The translations under genes and the position numbers were made by a program. 64,000 bases of DNA. It comes from Mytilus edulis (taxonomy: Eukaryota > Mollusca > Bivalvia > Mytilida > Mytilidae). The DNA lies in the NCBI RefSeq assembly GCF_963676685.1, contig NC_092344.1, positions 44,166,830-44,230,829 of the forward strand, read 5' to 3'. How positions within the stretch are numbered: the first letter of the stretch is position 1; each line of letters opens with the position of its first letter. Of the stretch, positions 24,001 through 39,000 are shown piece after piece. Under the pieces are notes generated by a model, which ran no database searches, was not told the DNA's origin, and saw only the letters and a program-made list of their open reading frames with translations.

Positions 24001-27000
24001 AAGTATAAAGTGATCATAATAAACCCATTTATAGCTTAAGGCATACATGAAACTTCATTGCAAATATTTCAGAGTGAAAAGTGTTTCAATGAATAGTGAT
24101 ATCTTTTGAAATGAGAAAATAATTGAAGTTAGTTTGTAAAGTTACACCAAGGCACAAACATGGAGTTTAGTTTGTATGAAACAAATCAAGGGAAAAAATC
24201 ATTAATATGCAGATGGATTTACTTTCTGTATTGATAGTATGGGGAAATATCTTGGAGATGCACTTAAGACTAACAGAAGGGGTACTTATACTTGTAAATA
24301 GTTGAATAAATTAATGAATAAATAAGTATTATTACCTGTATTTTACCTGAGTTTACCTGTCAAATAAATGCATGCAAATGTCATGGTAATGCGTGCAAAC
24401 GTAATGCACCGAATTTGTACTGGTCTAATGGTACATGTTTTTATTATTTAAATAGAAAATATCCATTCATTTGAGCTTCAAATGTTGTTCTTACCATTTG
24501 ACAAGAAACTTTAGAATTTGAAATTTTTCTTGGAGTTTTTTATTTTTGTAATTTTACTTATTTTTAAGCCAGAAGTGTTATTGTATTTTAGAAACAAGAT
24601 CACTATGCAGTCCTTGGTTTAAGTAGGTTAAGATACAAAGCTACAGAAAACCAGGTTAAGAAAGCATGTGAGTACCAAATTATCATTTTTATGTTTTAGA
24701 AAATTTCATTACAGGATGATTTTATTTAGCATTTACTTTAGTCAGGTTTTAATTAGTAGCTAGTACTAAGATTGTCCACTGTTTATTTCACACTAATTGT
24801 AATAAAATCTTGATGATATCATCATATGATCATATTTATACCAACATTTTATGATTAAAAGGCAAAACAAATTCAGTTATTTCAGAATTTTTAATTAGAT
24901 TTTGATTTTAAATGTCAAATTATTTGGTGAAATTGAAACCGGATTAATTTCTTATGGCCCCTTTGCTAAAACATCAATAGGTTTGAACTAGCATGTTGAT
25001 GCATTTTACAGGCAATGGTGTTTTTGTCCTCTAGACAAATTCTTCTTTTGTTTTATAGATATGAGTTAAAAAAAAAATATATATATAACTTTTTCATTTA
25101 ATTTACATGTTCATCATCATGTACACTGTTTTTGGTTGTTGTTTTTCAGACAAACAGAAAGTATTAAAACATCATCCAGACAAAAGGAAAGCAAGAGGGG
25201 TGAAAGTTAAAGAAGGAGAAGATGATTATTTTACATGTATAACTAGAGGTAGGATGTTTATCTTCTTTACTTTATTTTAATGAAAGTTAACCCTGTACAG
25301 AGAATCGATATAACAAATATATTGCAACACTCTTATACATGGATCATTAAGACAAGGAAAGATTCTTCAAATCTAATTATCAATCTGAAATAACCAATTA
25401 AATTCTTCTAGTGTTTTGTTAAATATGAAAAATAAGAAGATGTGGTATAGTTGCAAATGAGACAACTCTCCACCAGAGACCATTTGACAATGAAGTTAAT
25501 AATTTTTAGGTCACCATACTGCCTCCAACAATAAGCAAATACCATACCTTATAGTCCGCTATAAAAGGCCCCAAAATGACATGTAAAATACTTCAATCGA
25601 AGAAAGCTAATGGCCTGATTTATGTACGAAACAATGAACAAAATAAAACCCTAAGACATGATATACAGCAACAAATGACAACCACTGAATTACAGGCTCA
25701 TGATTTAGGACAGGCACTTCCAGAATGTGGTGGGGTTAATCATGTTTTGGGTGCCCAACCCTCCCACTAACCAGGTACAGTGGTGTAACAGCAAAACATG
25801 AACAAACTGAAAAAAATAGTTAAAAAGGGCTTACCGCATCAGATCGATTCAAAGCAGAAAAAGAAGTATTTTAAACTGAAACACTGACCAGATTTGGCAG
25901 GGTATTCATACATCTCCACAACAATAAAGACATTGAGTCCACATCTCCACAACAATAAAGACATTTAGTACACATCTCCACAACAATAAAGACATTAAGT
26001 ACACATCTCCACAACAATAAAGACATTAAGTACACATCTCCACAACAATAAAGACATTAAGTACACATCTCCACAACAATAAAGACATTAAGTACACATC
26101 TCCACAACAATAAAGACATTAAGTACACATCTCCACAACAATAAAGACATTAAGTACACATCTCCACAACAAAAAAGACATTAAGTACACATCTCCACAA
26201 CAATAAAGATATTAAGTACACATCTCCACAACAATAAAGACATTAAGTACACATCTCCACAACAATAAAGACATTTAGTACACATCACCACAACAATAAA
26301 GACATTTAGTACACATCTCCACAACAATAAAGACATTAAGTACAGATTTGTGAGTAGTCACAGTTACTTAGGGCCAGTTCAAAGCCAATAACTTCTAATA
26401 AAAAAAATCATGTATCTAAGACTAAGTTTGTTTTCCTGACATATACATGCACATACTTACATGACTAAGTTCAGAAATAATTATTCCTCTATGAGGACAC
26501 TACTAAAAGCACCAATAGAAATCATGAAGTGATTGATAATGGTTTAATATAATTTCAGCATGGGAAACATTAGGCAATACAATAAAGAAAAGATCATTTG
26601 ATGTGTAGCACCTATCGAAATCATGAAGTGATTGATAATGCTTTAATATAATTTCAGCATATGAAACATTAGGCAATCCAATAAAGAAAAGATCATTTGA
26701 TAGTGTAGCACCTATCGAAATCATGAAGTGATTGATAATGCTTTAATATAATTTCAGCATGGGAAACATTAGGCAATCCAATAAAGAAAAGATCATTTGA
26801 TAGTGTAGCACCTATCGAAATCATGAAGTGATTGATAATGCTTTAATATAATTTCAGCATGGGAAACATTAGGCAATCCAATAAAGAAAAGATCATTTGA
26901 TAGTGTAGCACCTATCGAAATCATGAAGTGATTGATAATGCTTTAATATAATTTCAGCATGGGAAACATTAGGCAATCCAATAAAGAAAAGATCATTTGA

Positions 27001-30000
27001 TAGTGTAGCACCTATCGAAATCATGAAGTGATTGATAATGCTTTAATATAATTTCAGCATGGGAAACATTAGGCAATCCAATAAAGAAAAGATCATTTGA
27101 TAGTGTAGATCCTTTGTTTGATGATGATGTTCCACCAAATAATGCAGATTCAAAAGAACACTTCTTTGAAGAATTTACTCCTGCTTTTGAAAGAAATGCA
27201 AGGTAAGAACTGAAAATAACAACACATGATTTGAAATTACAAGAGTTTCATTAGACCTTTTCTAACGGTTACAAAAAGATTTTTTACATGAAATTTCGTG
27301 GAGAGAAGAGGTCAGACTATACCAGTGCTAACTATACAAGCCTGACTACCGTATACAATATTAAACATGTTTAACTTGTATAAGTCAATGAAGAATTGTT
27401 TGATGATTTATTGATATGATATTCAGCATATTTATAGGGCTGGTACTGTTACTGATATTGTCATAACAGAATTCCTAATACAAAAAAAAAGACAATTGTT
27501 TATATGTATTAGTTTTGTTTCTATTTCCTTTACACAAAAACAGCATATTTACTGTGTTATTTTTTTGTTTTAGAGTAATGAAGTTTAGTTGAAAATTAAA
27601 TAATTCAATGTTTTAAACAAAATCATTTACAGATGGAGCACAAAGAAAAGAGTACCCAGTTTAGGAAAGCCTGATACAAACTTTGAAGATGTAGACAACT
27701 TTTACTCATTTTGGTAAGATATCCATCTTTGTTCACACATATATTTGAGACTTGTATACTTTGTTCATTTTATAAAGGTACCAACAGAAGAAAATATAGA
27801 AATAAAGAGAGTTAGAATGATTGCAAATGATAAAACTATCCAACAAAGTTCAAATGAAGTGGATGTAAGCAATTACAGGAAACCATAAAGCCTTCTACAA
27901 TGAGAAATACCCTTATAAGTATACTCTCAATGAATTAATTGCTCTGACCTCTGTGGCCATGTGATCTAAGGAGTTCATCTGTCCTTTAAATGCTGAGGTT
28001 GTTTGTTGAAACCCACTCCTAGAAGGGTGCTTTCATCTCGAGTCTGCATTTACAACAATTATCAATTTTCTGTACCTAAGTTGGTGGTTTTCTCTAGTAC
28101 TACTGCTTCCATCACCAGGTAAAACTGGCTGCTTTGATACAGCCATGCATGCATTAAACACAGACACTCAGCCAATATTCTTTACTGTAGATTTGTATTT
28201 TTGTTTTATAGGCCTTAGCATGGTTTCAAATATTTACAGTAAAAACTTCATAGATTTCATTTGTTCAGTTGTTTTTTTTTTTTTTACTTTAACTCACTTA
28301 TATATAATACTGCTATATTATAACTCACTGTTGTTAAATGTTACTAACATGTAAAATTGAACTTTATTTATAAAACTATGATGTAATGCATACAATTGGT
28401 CAAAACACTTCATATAATGTTTAAAAGAAAGAAGTTTTGAAATTTGAGACGGTTTGTAAATTGAAAATTGGAATTAAGATAAATCAAGATAATTTCTAAT
28501 TTTAGACATGGACTAGATAATTGTTTAAATTTTTTAGGGAACAAAATTGCATTATGAAAAGATTAAAATAGCCAGAAAGACTGAAAAAAAAGATCTGTTA
28601 AGAAGTTATCACTGTGATAATAACTATTGACATGCACATTTAAACAAGATATGAGTTTGTTAATCTTAAAACGACTGTTTATACTAAATGTTTGATTATT
28701 TTAGGTATGAATTAGAATCATGGAGAGAATTTTCATACCTTGATGAAGAAGAAAAAGAAAAAGGAGAAAAGTAAGATATTTTAACAATTCAAGTCCTTCA
28801 GAGTTGGATTGAAACATTTGTACAGAGCATGAAGGTTTTGTGATAAAGTTTATATGGATGCTTCACAAATTTTTAAAATTGTAAGAAGATTTCTTACCTC
28901 TTTTTCATACTGAAGGCTGCAACATTCCGGATATGTTTGGTATTTGTTTGTATTTTTTATATGTTTGTTTTTTCTTGTGAAAAAAAGGTGTTTCATTGAA
29001 TATTTTCAAAATTGTACAGATGATGGAAATAATTCTATTTCATAGTTTTTTTTTAATATATTTATATAGTCGAGAAGAAAGAAGGTGGATTGAAAAACAA
29101 AACAAAGCAGCTAGACAGAAAAGGAAGAAGGAAGAAATGGTTAGAATAAGACAGTTAGTCGGTATGTAAAATGTTTTAAAGGTAGTATCTTTTAAAGTAT
29201 TAAAACTGTAGAATACAAAGTACTGAGGCACAGATCCAATTTGACAAGCAGATGTAAAGTAGATAATGACCTCCTACCACTAAAGGACAAAACATATATT
29301 GAAAACATAGGATTTTTACAAACCCTCATTGATAGAAGTATTAATGATAAACCTTTGTCTCATCTACACACCAGAGAATGTTTTGATCAATTTCATGAAA
29401 CTTCTATGCAGTGTACATAGTTTAATCTGTTTGAGGAAACTCCTTTTTGAGTTCGTTTTTCCAGAGAGAGTGATCTTTTACTGTGAGATTTAAGGCAATT
29501 TTTCACATAACTCACACTTAATAAGAGTAGTCTAATGCTGTTGTTGGGATTTATTAAAGTAACTACATGTTCAAAATCTGGTGTTCTTAGGACTGCAAGT
29601 GTCTATCTGACTTAAGTAAAATTTTCACATGTCATGTAGCTCATGTATACTTTATTGAAGATATTTTAAACTTAACACTGTTAAAGTAAGTTCCTTTTCA
29701 ATTTTGATTATTTTCACAGTTGCTGTTCCAGAGTTATTGGCTTTAATAAAAGATTAAAGAATTTTTTTATATGATATTGGATAACCTATCAAGACTTTTT
29801 GTTAGGGTCATTTTGCTGACTTCTGATTAAATGCCTTTAACAATTTTCTATTATTCTTGGAACAATTTCAATAAGCATACAACAGGCATATTCTTCCCTC
29901 ATTGGACAGCTGTTCAGTTTTTAACTAGTAAATAAGGAAACATTTTCATTTTTGATAGTGAAACATTACTACTGAAAAAATATAAACCCCAAAAACTTTT

Positions 30001-33000
30001 GTTTTTAAATAACAGTGTTAGATGTGGTAAAAAAATTAATATTTCCTGTTAACATACAATTCTTTTGTAGATAATGCATATGCCTGTGATCCCAGAATAC
30101 AGAAATTTTTAGATGATGAAAAGGAAAAGAAATTATCAGTGAAAAGAGCAAAACAAGAAGCAGCTAGACAAAAAGTGGAAGAGGAAGCTAGGGTAAATTA
30201 TCACTGAGCATTGTCATATTAATTTTATTTTATTCATCAGATTTTCCATGTCAGACAACAAATCTATGGCTTGTATGAAGTAGTTTGATTCTAGTAGAAA
30301 AACTTACTGTAATAAAAAGCTGAAAAGAACATAATATAAGTGTGCCATGTGTGTGACTTCTATTTTACCCCATGTAATATTATTAGTGGTTTGACTCCAA
30401 CATCAGATATATATACTTACAGAATGAATTGTTTATTGTTGAAATAATTTGGTACTGGCTTTGTTTGATATAGATAAAACAGCAAGCATTAGATGAAGAG
30501 AGAAAAAGAAAAGAAAAAGAGGAAGAAGAAGCAAAAGCGCAGGTATTTAAAAAGAAAGATGTGGTTTGATTGCCAATGAGACAACTCTCCACAAGAGACC
30601 AAATGTTCCTTTTTTCTCCAGTTTGTTGCGATAGTATGCACAACACACTTATGTAACAAGGTTTGTTCCTGACAAATTACGCTGGTTTTTTTCAATACTG
30701 TAAATTCAGAAATTATTGCGATGTTTTTATTATTGCGAAAAATGCGACAGGGTTATAATCGCAATAATTTAAACTCGCATTTTGAAATATTTTATATGCA
30801 TAAAAAAGGATTTTTCTCAATATCGCAAAGTTTAAATCACATTTGAGTCTAAAATGACAAAATCGCAATAATAAGTGCACGCAATAATTTCTGAATTTAC
30901 AGTAATCAAGACTATAGCTACTGTAAACTAAATAATATTCAGGATTTTTTTTTATCAGTAAACCAAATTGAATAGAAATCATATGAATGTGTGAACCTTT
31001 TAATCTTCCCTTATAGAAATACATCTTCAAAAAAAGTAATTAAAAAAAAGATTTTTAAAGACTATTGTTAACAAAAAAAAAGAGAAATATTTTTAAAATG
31101 CCATCAATATACCACAGTTGAGAGTTTGTAAGTCTTCAAATTTTTCACCCAAACATAGAACCAAAATGAGGTAGTTTTTTGCTGCTCTGACAAAATGCTT
31201 ATTGGTCTTTTCTTTTTATAAATAATCTATATGTGAAAGAGAAAGATTAAGCTTCTTGATACTTTTTGGGTTTCTGTCCACGGAGGTGTATTGAATTGAA
31301 GATAATTGACAGTAAAATTTTATTTTTTTTTCTTAATTCAGGCTGCAGCATTGAAAAAGGAAAAAGATCAACAAAAGAAAATCTTCAAGAAAGAAAGAAA
31401 AACATTAAGAACAGCAGTAAAGGTATTTTGATATCAGTACGCTACTCTGCTGCTACTGACTATAAACTAATTGTGACTTCCTGATAAACTATAATTCTGT
31501 AGTTGAAGTTATATTTTTTTATGTTATAAAATGAGAATGGAAACGGCGAATGCATCAAAGAGACAACAACCAGTCAATTAAAGCCAGATATAATCAATAA
31601 AATATATGATACTTTTCAAGAGGGATTTTGAAAGCAAATACAAAGTTTTAAAAAGTTTTAGAAAGTTGTTGCAGGGATCTCTACAAAAGTAGAAGTTTTC
31701 CATCCTTTAATTTCTTTAGAGTCAACATTGCATTTTTGTTTTTTACAAGATTTAGTGATAATGTCAATAGTGTGGTATGTATAATATTTCTTTTTTGTAT
31801 TTCAGGATTACAGTTACTTCACTGATGTAGACGATCAAAGAGTAACAAACATGACTGATGTAGATAGACTTGCTGATCAGTTGTCTATAATTAAGTAAAC
31901 TATTTCTATTATCATTATAACATATTTGTTTTGTTTTTTGCATGAATATTTTTCCCTTTAAAGGACACATGTTGTGTATGTTCTTCAGTAATAAATGCAG
32001 TACAATTCTGTTTAAATTATCTTCAGTAATAAATGCATTACAATTCTGTTTAAATTATCTTCAGTAATTAATGCAGTACAAATCTGTTTAAATTATCTTC
32101 AGTAATAAATGCAGTACAATTCTGTTTAAATTATCTTCAGTAATAAATGCAGTACAATTCTGTTTAAATTATCTTCAGTAATAAATGCAGTACAATTCTG
32201 TTTAAATTATCTTCAGTAATAAATGCAGTACAATTCTGTTTAAATTATCTTCAGTAATAAATGCAGTACAATTCTGTTTAAATTATCTTCAGTAATAAAT
32301 GCAGTACAATTCTGTTTAAATTATCTTCAGTAATAAATGCAGTACAATTCTGTTTAAATTATCTTCAGTAATAAATGCAGTACAATTCTGTTTAAATTAT
32401 CTTCAGTAATAAATGCAGTACAATTCTGTTTAAATTATCTTCAGTAATAAATGCAGTACCATTCTGTTTAAATTATCTTCAGTAATTAACTGGATGAATT
32501 GTGTTTCTGTAGGTTATTCAAAGTTTAGTAAAGTCCTATATATTTGCCTTGTATAAAACATCCTGTTCACTTTATTTGATCACTTGTAAATTATAGGCTG
32601 AACACTTTTAAAAAGTGTATAATACCAATTTGAATATTTTTGAATTGTTCAGTATACTGGTACATATTTTTTTTTTTAATTTAAAATCATGTCTGTGTAA
32701 AATTTTAGACTAAATGTACATTTCTTTAAAGTATTTCATTGTTGTTATAGAATTTTACAAAAGATAATTTTCAGAATCTAACCTTTAGATACTATTTGGT
32801 TTCAGATTGCAGTCACTGAATCAAGAGCTAACATCAGGGGATGAATCTAAAGCCAAAGCAGCATTTTTAAGAGAGGTATGGGAATATTGAAGATCTCTGT
32901 GTTTTCCTTAATTAACATTTGAGGTCAATATTTGGTACAATGTATTTATAAAACATATATGATCTTTGTTTGCTGCTTAATCATTGGATGATAGTGGAAA

Positions 33001-36000
33001 AGAAAGGCAGTATTCAATACTCATGTATTGAAGACAAAGTGACAATCCCATGGCAAAACAAATCAAAGAGGAAAAAAAGATGAAAAAAATCATTATGACA
33101 GAGGTGTTTACTTCTACGATTTTGCCGTAGTTTCTACGGTTTTCATTGAAAAAATACGGACTACGATTGTCATACCAAAAACTACGGGTTTGAAAAAAAA
33201 TTCGTTTCGTTTCAAAATCCGTTAAATTTTGAATCGTTTCGTTTCAAAATCCGTTAAATTTTGATCTTGATCAGTTAAACGATTGAATTAATTAGAATAT
33301 CAATGCTTTAAAGCGCATATAAGACAAGGTAAATTGAAATCATGTCCAAGAGGACGACCACTGATGACAATAATAATAATACTACAACCGGACCAACATC
33401 GGCAAAGAAATCATGCCAAAAATTCAAAGATTGTTACAGGGAAACTTTCCCTTCTTTGGGGGTTTCCCTAGCAAGTGCAGATATGTTTAGGCAGCAACCA
33501 TTTGATTTTCTGGGGGGGGCTATGGTTTTTTTTGGAAAAAAAAGTTTGTTTCCAGTTTTTGGAGAAAAAAACAATTTGTTTTTGATTCTGAGAAAAAAAA
33601 ATTGTTTGTTTCACCCTCAGTTGCCACTATATGTAATGCTAAAATTGAAAGAAAAAAATTGTTTTCGACTTGTCGCGAAAAAAATAGATTGTTTTTCGCC
33701 GCAGGCGAAAAAAATAATTTGTCCAGAAAAAAAACCATAGCCCCCCCCAGAAAATCAAATGGTTGCTGCCTTACCAAAAACTTCAAATTGATGTTTCCAC
33801 ATTCTAAAATTGCCTGTGGTAAGTAAATTTATGTTTTGTAAAGTCTATTCACTGTGCTAAGAAGATGTTCCTTTAGGATAAGGGGAACTGCCCTCCTCCT
33901 TAGTGCAAGCTCTTCCTCAATTGCCCAATCTTTCAAGGCCTTAATTTGCTTTAAAAAAAAAATGGGAAATGTTGATTTTCCAGGAGCCGTGCTGCCCAAA
34001 TTTTTTATGAAAGTTGGACTTTTTCAGAATTTTTTTCTCAGATTTTTGGGGTTGGTGGACATATCTTATTACCAATAAAACAATTTGATCAAAATCTTTG
34101 TTCTAAACATGTCTGAATAAGACTGCAGATTCTGTCAGAATGCAGGGAATTGCATCTAATTTTTTTAAATTTTCTTGGGGGAGGGGGGGGGGGGCATGCC
34201 CCCAAACCCCCCTAGAAGGTTCGTGCCGCTACGCGGCACTCATCGAGAGTACTACTGACAACATTGCAAAACTACTGACAATTCTACTGATAGACATCAG
34301 AATGGGTAAACAGGTCTGTTATGAAGAAAATTAAGGACTTGAGCCTACAAAAAAAATCTTGGGTGATCTCAGGTGCTCTGATACAGTAGGCAGATCCTGC
34401 TGCACTAGCTTACAGGAGAAGTTGAGATACATCACTTTAATTTATTGTTTTAGGATTTGTGATTTATTGATGCCACTTTAAATAATGAGTTGTATTATTT
34501 ATTCACTTTTCCCTTGATTTATTTGCTTTTATAGAATAATATTTACACAGATATCAGTAGGGTTTGGGATACTTTCATGCAGAAAGTGGGTTTAACTTGT
34601 TAGTAGGGACTGAACATGTAAAATTGATAAACTATGTGGTGGTAAGATTGCTTTTTAGCTCACCTGGCCCGAAGGGCCAAGTGAGCTATTCCCATCACTT
34701 TGCGTCCGGCGTCCGTCGTCCGTCGTCCGTCGTCCGTCGTCCGTCGTCGTCGTCCGTCGTCGTTAACTTTTACAAAAATCTTCTCCTCTGAAACTACTGG
34801 GCCAAATCAAACCAAACTTGGCCACAATCATCATTGGGGTATCTAGTTTAAAAAATGTGTGGCGTGACCCGGTCAACCAACCAAGATGGCCGCCACGGCT
34901 AAAAATAGAACATAGGGGTAAAATGCAGTTTTTGGCTTATAACTCAAAAACCAAAGCATTTAGAGAAAATCTGACATGGGGTAAAAATGTTTATCAGGTC
35001 AAGATCTATCTGCCCTGAAATTTTCAGATGAATCGGTCAATCGGTTGTTGGGTTGCTGCCCCTGAATTGGTAATTTTGAGGAAATTTTGCTGTTTTTGGT
35101 TATTATCTTGAATATTATTATAGATAGAGGTAAACTGTAAACAGCAATAATGTTCAGCAAAGTAAGATCTACAAATAAGTCAACATGACCAAAATGGTCA
35201 GTTGACCCGTTTAGGAGTTATTGCCCTTTATAGTCAATTTTTAACCATTTTTCGTTAATTAAAGTAATCTTTTACAAAAATCTTCTCCTCTGAAACTACT
35301 GGGCCAAATTAATCCAAACTTGGCCACAATCATCTTTGGGGTATCTAGTTTAAAAAATGTGTGGCATGACCTGGTCAACCAACCAAGATGGCCGCCACGG
35401 CTAAAAATAGAACAAAGGGGTAAAATGCAGTTTTTGGCTTATAACTCAAAAACCAAAGCATTTTGAGGAAATCTGACATGGGGTAAAAATGTTTATCAGG
35501 TCAAGATCTATCTGCCCTGAAATTTTCAGATGAATCGGTCAATCGGTTGTTGGGTTGCTGCCCCTGAATTGGTAATTTTGAGGAAATTTTGCTGTTTTTG
35601 GTTATTATCTTGAATATTATTATAGATAGAGGTAAACTGTAAACAGCAATAATGTTCAGCAAAGTAAGATCTACAAATAAGTCAACATGACCAAAATGGT
35701 CAGTTGACCCGTTTAGGAGTTATTGCCCTTTATAGTCAATTTTTAACCGTTTTTCGTTAATTAAAGTAATCTTTTACAAAAATCTTCTCCTCTGAAACTA
35801 CTGGGCCAAATTAATCCAAACTTGGCCACAATCATCTTTGGGGTATCTAGTTTAAAAAATGTGTGGCATGACCTGGTCAACCAACCAAGATGGCCGCCAC
35901 CGCTAAAAATAGAACATAGGGGTAAAATGCAGTTTTTGGCTTATAACTCAAAAACCAAAGCATTTTGAGGAAATCTGACATGAGATAAAAATGTTTATCA

Positions 36001-39000
36001 GGTCAAGATCTATCTGCCCTGAAATTTTCAGATGAATCGGTCAATCGGTTGTTGGGTTGCTGCCCCTGAGTTGGTAATTTTGAGGAAATTTTGCTGTTTT
36101 TGGTTATTATCTTGAATATTATTATAGATAGAGATAAATTGTAAACAGCAATAATGTTCAGCAAAGTAAGATCTACAAATAAGTCAACATGACCAAAATG
36201 GTCAGTTGACCCCTTAAGGAGTTATTGCCCTTTATAGTCAATTTTTAACAATTTTCATTAATTTGGTAAATTTATGTAAATTTTTACCAAATATAGTTCT
36301 CTGTTACTAATGGGCAAAGTTCATTATAGATATAATTGTAAGAAGCAAAATCGTTCAGTAAAGAAAGAACTTCAAACACATCACCATCACCAAAATACAA
36401 TTTTGTCATGAATCCATTTGTGTCCTTTGTTTAATATGCACATAGACCAAGGTGAGCGACACAGGCTCTTTAGAGCCTCTAGTTTACAAGAAACAAGAAT
36501 GAAAGTAAATGAAATTTATTTGCCAACAGGTTGAAGAACTAAATAGACTGACAGAGGAAGAGAAAAAGAAACAAATGGAAGTCCTCCATAAACAATCATC
36601 AGGAGAGGGGTCACAGGCAAAAGGAAAACTTTGGAGTGAACCAGAAATACAAGCTCTTATCAAAGGAGTTAATTTGTTTCCTGCAGGAACAAAAGATAGG
36701 TTAGTTTATAAAAGTTGATCACTTTTCAATGTCTTTAATTTGGGTTTTTTTTGGGAGGGGGGATCATGGTATGTCTAAGTGGATTAAGCAAAGAAGAGCT
36801 TACTTATGTGAGACCTGTACAAAGAACTTGTAAGAAAATAAAATTTAACTACTTCAATTCAAGTTCCTCATAAGTAAAAACAAGAATGGTTACCTCATTC
36901 AACTTATGAAACATTTGGAAATATCTATAGATGTAAGATCTTCCAGCATGTCATAATGTAACATATTATATGACACTTTCATATATTTGGACTTGGAATT
37001 AATATCTGGTTGTTATGAACGTTTAATAATATTTTTATAGTTTTGTTTAGCCGAAAATATTGTTCCCGGCAAAATTGACAGTTTCCTATTTTGCGTTATG
37101 AAATTCCGCCATCATGTGGCCTTTCGGGAAACATCATTTGTTTTTCAGTTGTTATTAATACTACATTTCATTAGTAACTGCATTTTACCTGCTTTATATT
37201 CCTAAATCGCTGTAAAGTCGGATGAAATTGTCCATTCCTTCAATATAATTCTATGTGTACATTCTCGATAACTTTAATAATAACATTTAACCTTGACCGG
37301 CAACGGACTATATTCTTACACGCAAGGATAAGGCGTGCTAAGAACTATAAAAACCAGATTTTTCTTATAACGAAACGAATTTGAACTGATCATGAAAGAT
37401 TCCAAGAGGTAATAATGCATACACGAAAAACACATTCAAACATTTTAACATATTGTATTTCATTTACCTGTATTTATTAGCTCACCTGGCCTAAAAGGCC
37501 ATGTGAGCTTTTCTCATCACTTGGCGTCCGTCGTCGTCGTCGTCGTCTGTCGTCGTTAACAATTTTTCAAACATCTTCTCCTCTGAAACTACTGAATGGA
37601 TTTGAATGAAACTTAAAATGATTGTTCCTTAGTATATCCTGCACAAAATGTGTGCTTCGATTTTTGATCCGTCAAAAAACATGGCCGCCGTTACTTAAAA
37701 TAGAACATAGGGGTCAAATGCAGTTTTTGGCTTATATCTCAAAAACGGAAGCATTTGGAGCAAATCTGACGGGGGTAAAAATGTTCATTAGGTCAAGATC
37801 TATCAGCCCTGAAATTTTCAGATGAATCAAACAAACCATTGTTGGGTTGCTGCCACTCAATTGGTAATTTTAAGGAAATTTTGCAGTTTTTGGTCATTAT
37901 CTTGAATATTATTATAGATAAAGATAAACTGTAAACAGCAAAAAAGATCAGCAAAGTAAGATCTACAAATAAGTTAATATGACCAAAATTGTCAATTGAC
38001 CCCTTAAGGGGTTATTGTCCTTTAATGACAATTTTTCACAATTTGTTCATCATATTTGCTAACTTTAAAAAATCTTCTCCTCTGAAACTACTGAATGGAT
38101 TTGGTTAAAACTTAGCATGATTGTTCCTTAGATTATCCTGCACAAAGTGTGTGCTTTGATTTTTGATCCGTCAAAAAACATGGCCGCCGTTACTTAAAAT
38201 AGAACATAGGGGTCAAATGCAGTTTTTGGCTTATATCTCAAAAACGAAAGCATTTAGAGCAAATCTGACATGGAGTAAAAATGTTCATTAGGTCAAGATC
38301 TATCAGCCCTGAAATTTTCAGATGAATCAAACAAACCATTGTTGGGTTGCTGCCACTTAATTGGTAATTTTAAGGAAATTTTGCAGTTTTTGGTCATTAT
38401 CTTGAATATTATTATAGATAAAGATAAACTGTAAACAGCAAAAAAGATCAGCAAAGTAAGATCTACAAATAAGTTAATTTGACCAAAATTGTCAATTGAT
38501 CCCTTAAGGGGTTATTGTCCTTTAATGACAATTTTTCACAATTTGTTCATCATATTTGCTAACTTTAAAAAATCTTCTCCTCTGAAACTACTGAATGGAT
38601 TTGGTTAAAATTTAGCATGGTTGTTCCTTAGATTATCCTGCACAAAGTGTGTGCTTTGATTTTTGATCCGTCAAAAAACATGGCCGCCGTTACTTAAAAT
38701 AGAACATAGGGGTCAAATGCAGTTTTTGGCTTATATCTCAAAAACGAAAGCATTAAGAGCAAATCTGACATGGAGTAAAAATGTTCATTAGGTCAATATC
38801 TATCAGCCCTGAAATTTTCAGATGAATCAAACATCCAATTGTTGGGTTGCTGCCACTTAATTGGTAATTTTAAGGAAATTTTGCAGTTTTTGGTCATTAT
38901 CTTGAATATTATTATAGATAATTTAACGATAAACTGTAAACAGCAAATATGATCAGCAAAGTAAGATCTACAAATAAGTCAATTTGACCAAAATTGTCAA

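Noticed and set aside
25909-26344. CRISPR-like regular repeats
   Set aside because: Direct minisatellite copies abut with no unique spacers, within an animal intron.
33520-33826. Overlapping ORFs on both strands around 33.5-33.8 kb
   Set aside because: Mirror-image frames across the two TIRs of a MITE.
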